Assembly: GCA_018364485.1 (NCBI GenBank)
Contig: JAGZLX010000019.1
Span: 1-26,798, forward strand
DNA length: 26,798 nt
Reading direction: 5' to 3'
DNA from: Granulicatella adiacens
Lineage (GTDB): Bacteria; Bacillota; Bacilli; Lactobacillales; Aerococcaceae
The position numbers and the translations under genes are program-made. The notes beneath the pieces were generated by a model. It saw only the letters and a program-made list of their open reading frames with translations, ran no database searches and was not told the DNA's origin. Shown here in pieces: positions 22,422 through 26,798 of this stretch. Each line of letters begins with the position of its first letter. Position 1 is the first letter of the stretch.

Positions 22422-23096
22422 ATGAGAATTTTAGTAGCAGAAGATGAAATTGATTTAGCAGAAGCGCTGAAGATGATGCTTGAAATGCAAAAGTATAGCG
22501 TGGAAGTGGTTCACGACGGGGCGGATGCGTTGTTTTATGCCGAATCAACACCGTATGATTTAATCTTGCTGGATGTCATGATGCCAAAGAAATCAGGAAT
22601 CGAAGTGGTGCGTGAATTACGTGCAGGCGGAAATGCGACGCCAGTATTGATGTTAACGGCAAAAAGCCAATTAGAAGATAAAGTGACAGGGCTTGAAGAA
22701 GGAGCGGACGATTATTTAACGAAACCGTTCGAAGCGCCTGAATTATTAGCGCGTGTGAAATCATTGCTTCGTCGTCCGAATGTCTTTGTGGCTTCTGTGA
22801 TGAATATCGGAAATGTCGAGCTTAACCGCGATAAGTTCACAATGGAATCAGCGAGTGGACAAGTGTTGTTGAACAATAAAGAGTTCCAATTGATGGAATA
22901 CTTTATGATGAATAGCAATCAAGTATTATCAACAGATTTAATTATGGAAAAAGTATGGGGACTCGACTCAGATGCGGAAATCAATGTCGTATGGGTGAAT
23001 ATCTCATCTCTTCGTAAGAAATTAGCAAGTATTGAGGCAAACGTGACGATTAAATCCGCACGTGGTCTAGGCTATCAGTTGATGGTAGAAGCCTAA
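22422..23096 (+). CDS. OmpR/PhoB-family response regulator (CiaR-like)
   Basis: 224 residues; AAGAAGAGGTG before the ATG. The receiver domain (about 1-118) has the acidic pocket E7-D8, phospho-acceptor Asp51 (DLILLDVMMP), Thr79 and Lys101 (DDYLTKPFE). The C-terminal winged helix (about 125-222) ends with KSARGLGYQL, typical of the OmpR class; WGLDSDAEINVVWVNISSLR resembles the corresponding segment in CiaR. It is phosphorylated by the kinase encoded 45 bp downstream. A TTTARG direct repeat in its own promoter suggests autoregulation. The CiaR assignment is tentative. Confidence 0.9.
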   Translation: MRILVAEDEIDLAEALKMMLEMQKYSVEVVHDGADALFYAESTPYDLILLDVMMPKKSGIEVVRELRAGGNATPVLMLTAKSQLEDKVTGLEEGADDYLTKPFEAPELLARVKSLLRRPNVFVASVMNIGNVELNRDKFTMESASGQVLLNNKEFQLMEYFMMNSNQVLSTDLIMEKVWGLDSDAEINVVWVNISSLRKKLASIEANVTIKSARGLGYQLMVEA

Positions 23097-23141
23097 TTAC
23101 AGTTGAAAAAATGAATGATAGTTAATAAAAGGGGAGCTTGC

Positions 23142-24380
23142 ATGTTTAAACAACTACAAAAAAGCTTTGTAAAAAGTGCCATGCTGTCGTTTACGGCAGT
23201 GCTACTGGTTGTGTTAGTGGCGGTAAACGTACTGAACTATCGGCAAACAGAAGCACAAGTGGATCGACTCTCGACAATGCTCATTGAAAATGACGGAGTT
23301 TTTCCTGAAGCTCCAGATGGTAGCGGACCAAAAGAACACCCAGAGCATGGATTTCCAAAAGGTCAGGAGTTTCGTAAAGATGACCAATTATCCATCCGTT
23401 ATGCAGTGGTGAAAATAGCGAATAATGCGATTAAATCTGTGGATAAAACACATCTAGTTTCTATTGATGAGGATACATTGTCTGACAAAGCGCTTCTAAT
23501 TGCACAAGGAACTGCTACTAGTGGCTGGGAAGGCGATCTACGTTACCAAGTATCCAAAACAGACTCTGAAACGATGGTAGTGTTTATTGATGCGCATCGT
23601 GAAGTTCAGCAGAATTCAAGATTATTGATGGTCACGTTAACCGTATTTATTTTATGTATACTCGTTGTATACGTACTCGTTCGTCTTGCATCTAACCGTG
23701 CAATTCGTCCATTTGTGGAAAACGTAGAGCGTCAGCAACAATTTATCGCCAATGCCAGTCATGAGATTAAGACACCGTTAGCGGTCCTTTCAGCCAATAC
23801 GGATTTACTCGCAATGATGGGTACAGAAGCTAAATTTGTCGATAGTAACAAACGCCAAATTAAGCGTCTGAACTCTCTTGTAGAGCAGATGTTAATTCTT
23901 TCAAGATACGACGAAGGAGAAGCGGCTGCGACAAAAGAAGAAGTCGATTTAGTAGCCGTTACGAAAGCAATCGTTGAAGAGATTTTACCAGTCTTAAACG
24001 AAAAAGAACTTCAGGTAGAATTTACTGGCGAGGCACAAACGATTATCACAACGAATAAGAGTGCGATGACGGAGTTGATTCGTATCTTGCTCGATAACGC
24101 GATGAAGTATACGGTCGGTGAACCGGTGATTACCGTTGAGGCGAAAAGAAATCAATTAGCCATTGGAAATGAAACCGAACCGATGACAAAACAACAGGTG
24201 AGTCAGATTTTTGATCGCTTCTACCGAGTAGATAGTTCGAGAAATCGTACGACAGGTGGTAGCGGACTAGGGCTTTCCATCGCACAGAAGATTGCCGAGA
24301 CTAACGACGTGCAGTTAACGGCAGAACTCACGAGTGAAACACAAATTCGCTTTGTGATTGAGGGTGAGAAAAATGGATGA
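23142..24380 (+). CDS. Sensor histidine kinase of the two-component system
   Basis: 412 residues from the ATG at 23142, with AAAAGGGGAG upstream; an earlier in-frame ATG at 23115 lacks a ribosome binding site. TM1 is at about 13-32 and TM2 at about 161-182, with a ~128-residue extracellular sensor region carrying a Pro/His/Glu/Gly-rich stretch (about 54-78). The H box ASHEIKTPLAVL has phospho-accepting His207; the ATPase domain shows LLDNAMKYT (N box), FDRFYRVDSS (F box) and GGSGLGLSIA (G2). The stimulus is unknown. Its end overlaps the next gene by 8 bp, so that gene is co-translated. Confidence 0.9.
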   Translation: MFKQLQKSFVKSAMLSFTAVLLVVLVAVNVLNYRQTEAQVDRLSTMLIENDGVFPEAPDGSGPKEHPEHGFPKGQEFRKDDQLSIRYAVVKIANNAIKSVDKTHLVSIDEDTLSDKALLIAQGTATSGWEGDLRYQVSKTDSETMVVFIDAHREVQQNSRLLMVTLTVFILCILVVYVLVRLASNRAIRPFVENVERQQQFIANASHEIKTPLAVLSANTDLLAMMGTEAKFVDSNKRQIKRLNSLVEQMLILSRYDEGEAAATKEEVDLVAVTKAIVEEILPVLNEKELQVEFTGEAQTIITTNKSAMTELIRILLDNAMKYTVGEPVITVEAKRNQLAIGNETEPMTKQQVSQIFDRFYRVDSSRNRTTGGSGLGLSIAQKIAETNDVQLTAELTSETQIRFVIEGEKNG

Positions 24381-24678
24381 TCGACTTATCTATGAAGTTT
24401 TAGAAGTAGTTGGTGAAATTCCAAGCGGAAAAGTTGCTACCTATGGACAGATTGCTAAACTCATAGGTCGGCCGAAAAATGCAAGATTAGTTGGAAAGAT
24501 TTTAAGTCAGGTAGAAATCTATGGCGACTATCCTTGCCACAGAGTCGTGAATGCAAATGGAAGACTGGTGCCAGGATGGTTTGAACAAAAAGAATTATTA
24601 GAAGCTGAAAGAATCATCCTTAAAAGCCCGACAAATGTATCACTCAAAAAATATCAATGGAATCCGGAAGAGGATTAG
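24373..24678 (+). CDS. Small MGMT/ATL-family DNA alkylation protein with PCHR
   Basis: 101 residues from the ATG at 24373. It consists only of the DNA-binding domain of O6-alkylguanine methyltransferases: VGEIPSGKVATYGQIAKLIG (helix-turn-helix), KNARLVGKIL, then YPCHRVVNANGRL. The proximal N-terminal domain of full Ogt/Ada proteins is absent. E. coli-type ATL proteins of this size have Trp in place of the active Cys (PWHR); this one keeps Cys55 (PCHR), so it might still transfer alkyl groups or only bind lesions and recruit repair. Coupled to the sensor-kinase gene by an 8-bp overlap, which is an unusual partner. Confidence 0.82.
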   Translation: MDDRLIYEVLEVVGEIPSGKVATYGQIAKLIGRPKNARLVGKILSQVEIYGDYPCHRVVNANGRLVPGWFEQKELLEAERIILKSPTNVSLKKYQWNPEED

Positions 24679-24706
24679 CCCAATCTACAATAAAGATTGG
24701 GCTTTT
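24678..24706 (+). terminator. Intrinsic terminator 1 after the MGMT-like gene
   Basis: GCCCAATCT (24678-24686) pairs with AGATTGGGC (24694-24702), followed by TTTT. The stem begins on the last base of the stop codon. Confidence 0.88.
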
Positions 24707-24730
24707 GTTTTAAAATAGAGAGAAAATCAA

Positions 24731-24763
24731 AGACGTTGGAATATCATTCCAGCGTCTTTTTTT
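24731..24763 (+). terminator. Intrinsic terminator 2
   Basis: AGACGTTGGAAT (24731-24742) pairs with ATTCCAGCGTCT (24746-24757), one wobble, followed by T residues. Two terminators in tandem insulate the beta-helix gene from the regulator operon. Confidence 0.88.
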
Positions 24764-24772
24764 CATGCGGAA

Positions 24773-24804
24773 TTATCATATATGGTAATTATCATATATG
24801 ATAA
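24773..24804. promoter_or_regulatory. Tandem pair of 16-bp palindromes (possible operators)
   Basis: TTATCATATATGGTAA (24773-24788) abuts TTATCATATATGATAA (24789-24804). Pitch and form match the three pairs at 13710-13835; the second unit shares TATCAT-NN-ATGATA with GTATCATGCATGATAC there. It lies about 40 bp upstream of the CiaR-like box of the beta-helix gene. Confidence 0.65.
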
Positions 24805-24844
24805 TTTTCAGTCTAAAAAAATTTTTTCGAAAAACTTTTTTTGT

Positions 24845-24876
24845 TTTAAGTTCATTTTAAGTAAGCCCGTTATGAT
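24845..24876 (+). promoter_or_regulatory. Beta-helix gene promoter with CiaR-like direct repeat
   Basis: TTTAAG (24845-24850), N5, TTTAAG (24856-24861), nine bases, then TATGAT (24871-24876). The match to the NTTAAG-N5-WTTAAG type box described for streptococcal CiaR is good, and the distance to the -10 equals that at the response-regulator promoter. No conventional -35 is present. Confidence 0.62.
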
Positions 24877-24919
24877 AAAACCATCAACAAATAGTTGATA
24901 GGAAGCGAGGGGGACCAAG

Positions 24920-26284
24920 ATGAAAAGAAACAGAATGATTGTTCTATTATCCACGATTACTATTGCAACTACTTTAGTTGCATGCCAAAACACACAAACA
25001 CAAACACAAGCTGAGGCGACTTCTCAAGTCCAAGCTCAACAGAGTCCCCCAGCTAAACCTGGAGGAGAAGGGTTTGGCGGGAGCGACCAAGTGACACAAG
25101 GTGAGGCAGCAACAAATTTAACAACAGATGCAACAGTAACAGGAGAAACTTATGAATCTACCGGAGATGATGAGAATGCACTCCGTGTAACAGGAGCAAC
25201 TGTCACATTAGACGGCGTAACGATTAACAAAACAGCCGGAGCGACATCGAATACAGAAAATGGAGACTTCTACGGAATGAACGCAGGATTCTTAGCAACG
25301 GATGGAGCAACGGTAACACTCACAAACTCAACCGTCAATACAACTGCACAGAACGGGAACGGGGTGTTCAGTTACGGCTCAGGAACGACCGTCAATGTAT
25401 CAGACACAACAATCACAACAACAAAAGATAACTCAGGTGGTATCCAAACGACAGGTGGCGCTGCGATGAACGCAACTAACTTGACGGTGAACACCGCAGG
25501 AAATTCATCAGCAGCGATTCGTACAGACCGTGGTGGTGGTACGGTAGTCGTCGACAAAGGAACGTATACTTCAACAGGATACAACTCACCAGCAGTTTAC
25601 TCTACAGCGAATATCACTGTTAAAAATGCAACATTGAACGCTGAAAACTCAGAAGCACTTGTAATCGAGGGCCAAAACTCTATCACATTAGAAAATACCA
25701 ACGTAACAGGGAATATGAGTTCAACAGAGGGTAGCTCTTCAGACAACAACGTGCACAACGTGATGATTTACCAATCAATGTCAGGAGATGCTGAGAGTGG
25801 AACTTCTACTTTCACAATGAAAGGCGGCACTTTAACAGGACGTAACGGAGACCAAATCTACGTAACAAACACACACAGTGTCATCACTTTAGAAGACGTA
25901 ACGATCACAAATCAAGATTCATCTGGCAGATTATTAGCCATCTTAGGAAATGATGCAACACGTGGCTGGGGTACAGCCGGTGCCAATGGTGGTCAAGTTG
26001 ATTTAACAACGACGAACCAAACATTAACTGGAGCGATTGAGGTGGATACCGTATCTACATTGAACTTTACAATGGGCAAAGGAACAAACTTTACGGGTAC
26101 CATCAATATCGTAAAAAATGCCGAAGGAGGGACTGCCGTGGACAATAACGCAGTAATCACAGTAGAAGAGGGGGCGACATGGACATTGACAGGGAATGTC
26201 ACAATTACATCATTAGAAAACAAAGGTACAATCAACTTTAACGGATATACAATCACATTAGCGGATGGTACGGTCCTAAAATAA
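24920..26284 (+). CDS. Secreted lipoprotein with a parallel beta-helix domain
   Basis: 454 residues; GAGGGGG before the ATG. The lipoprotein signal peptide ends in the lipobox LVAC with Cys22, so it should be lipid-anchored outside the membrane. A Gln/Thr/Pro-rich linker (about 23-60) follows. From about 65 to the end there are repeated short strands rich in Thr, Asn, Val and Gly (GATVTLDGVTIN, GATVTLTNSTVN, GTTVNVSDTTIT, ANITVKNATLN, NSITLENTNVTG), the pattern of a right-handed beta-helix of the pectate-lyase or adhesin type. No catalytic residues can be assigned. Its promoter carries the repeat shared with the response-regulator promoter, so it is a likely target of that system. Confidence 0.83.
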   Translation: MKRNRMIVLLSTITIATTLVACQNTQTQTQAEATSQVQAQQSPPAKPGGEGFGGSDQVTQGEAATNLTTDATVTGETYESTGDDENALRVTGATVTLDGVTINKTAGATSNTENGDFYGMNAGFLATDGATVTLTNSTVNTTAQNGNGVFSYGSGTTVNVSDTTITTTKDNSGGIQTTGGAAMNATNLTVNTAGNSSAAIRTDRGGGTVVVDKGTYTSTGYNSPAVYSTANITVKNATLNAENSEALVIEGQNSITLENTNVTGNMSSTEGSSSDNNVHNVMIYQSMSGDAESGTSTFTMKGGTLTGRNGDQIYVTNTHSVITLEDVTITNQDSSGRLLAILGNDATRGWGTAGANGGQVDLTTTNQTLTGAIEVDTVSTLNFTMGKGTNFTGTINIVKNAEGGTAVDNNAVITVEEGATWTLTGNVTITSLENKGTINFNGYTITLADGTVLK

Positions 26285-26298
26285 AACTTAACTGGAAG

Positions 26299-26327
26299 GA
26301 GCTAGGCGAAAGTCTAGCTCTTTTTTT
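26299..26327 (+). terminator. Intrinsic terminator after the beta-helix gene
   Basis: GAGCTAGGC (26299-26307) pairs with GTCTAGCTC (26312-26320) around a GAAA tetraloop, followed by seven T residues. Confidence 0.9.
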
Positions 26328-26450
26328 GTGAGGAGAAGTGTGGGAGAATATCGGATAGGGTCAAGGTTTACAATACTTGAAAACTAGAAGAAAGCGGATG
26401 ATTGTGATAAAATGGCTAAAGAAATAAAATTTTAAAAAAGAGGTGCTCAC

Positions 26451-26798
26451 ATGGATCAAAACGAGAACAAAAATGTGGAATCAGTTGCTGAAAAAGCTAC
26501 AGAAGTGAAAGACGAAGTAGTTGAAGCAGCAAAAGAAACAGCTGAAGAAGTGAAAGAAGTAGCCGAAACAGTTGTAGAAGATGCAAAAGAAGCAAAAGCT
26601 CCTGAAGCAGATGGCGACTTTAAAGAAGTTGTTGAAAATGTAAAAGAACATGCTGAAGAAGCTGGCGAACGTGCAAAAGAAGTTGCTGGGGCTGCTAAAG
26701 AAAAAGTTGAAGAAGTAGCAAGCAAAGTGTTCACTGAAGAAAACAAAGCAAAAATTAATGAAGCAACAGAAAAAGCTGTTGATAAAGTTGAAAGCTAT
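26451..26798 (+). CDS. Ala/Glu/Lys/Val-rich helical protein, 3' end outside window
   Basis: 116 codons are open from an ATG behind AAAGAGGTG to the last base of the window. The product is almost entirely Lys, Glu, Ala, Val and Thr in 11-residue-like amphipathic units (AAKETAEEVKEVAE, AGERAKEVAGAAKEKVEEVA), with no signal peptide or membrane segment so far. Composition resembles LEA-like or YtxH-tail stress proteins, or a coiled coil. Function cannot be named. No strong promoter is seen in the 123-bp gap behind the terminator; a TAAAAT (26408-26413) is the best -10 candidate. Confidence 0.75.
   Translation, partial: MDQNENKNVESVAEKATEVKDEVVEAAKETAEEVKEVAETVVEDAKEAKAPEADGDFKEVVENVKEHAEEAGERAKEVAGAAKEKVEEVASKVFTEENKAKINEATEKAVDKVESY

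Noticed and set aside
26412..26435. Seven-codon frame upstream of the last gene
   Set aside because: Too short, no ribosome binding site, and no sign of leader-peptide attenuation.

Overview
The window reads as a low-GC Gram-positive chromosome of the order Lactobacillales. The signs are AT-rich codon use, strong AGGAGG ribosome binding sites, an LPXTG (here LPNTG) sortase substrate, an ECF-type ThiT thiamine importer, a PyrR-type attenuator, and the conserved block rqcP - divIC - S1 protein - tilS - hpt - ftsH - hslO. A Carnobacteriaceae/Granulicatella-like source is my guess from gene order and style; it is not proven by the sequence.

Layout. 1-7958: housekeeping block with the tail of a polysaccharide flippase, rqcP, an inserted mgtC-family gene, divIC, an S1-domain RNA-binding protein, tilS overlapping hpt, ftsH and hslO. 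8091-11690: four tandem, related two-TM membrane proteins of unknown function, probably one operon. 11912-13646: an SDR dehydrogenase and a 2-keto-3-deoxygluconate permease. 13647-14088: a convergent gene-free stretch holding a terminator, three pairs of 16-bp palindromes and a ~195-bp structured repeat. 14089-15015 (minus): cysteine synthase. 15149-16581: PyrR-type attenuator and uracil permease. 16890-18711: fruR-fruK followed by what looks like a decayed C-terminal scrap of the fructose PTS transporter. 18893-20605: a Thr-rich LPNTG surface adhesin. 20616-21365: TPP riboswitch and thiT. 21366-21932: second gene-poor stretch with another structured repeat and a 111-bp direct duplication. 21933-24678: MarR regulator, OmpR-family response regulator, sensor kinase and a small MGMT-like protein. 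24920-26284: a beta-helix lipoprotein. 26451-end: an Ala/Glu/Lys-rich helical protein cut by the window edge.

Most notable signals. (1) Three intergenic elements of 191, 195 and 199 bp (1467-1657, 13875-14069 on minus, 21427-21625) share short conserved motifs. Their stems differ in sequence but keep pairing, and each sits downstream of a gene in the same orientation and ends in a T tract: a candidate undescribed structured RNA or repeat family. (2) Six 16-bp palindromes lie in three back-to-back pairs at 13710-13835, between two gene 3' ends. A fourth pair with the same 16-bp pitch lies at 24773-24804, upstream of the beta-helix gene. (3) Two promoters carry TTTARG-N5-TTTAAG exactly 9 bp before the -10 box: those of the response regulator and of the beta-helix lipoprotein. 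This resembles a CiaR box and suggests a self-regulated two-component system driving the lipoprotein. (4) The four-paralog membrane-protein operon has no function I can name.

No tRNA, rRNA, CRISPR array, insertion sequence or prophage gene was seen. All calls are from reading the sequence; no database search was run.
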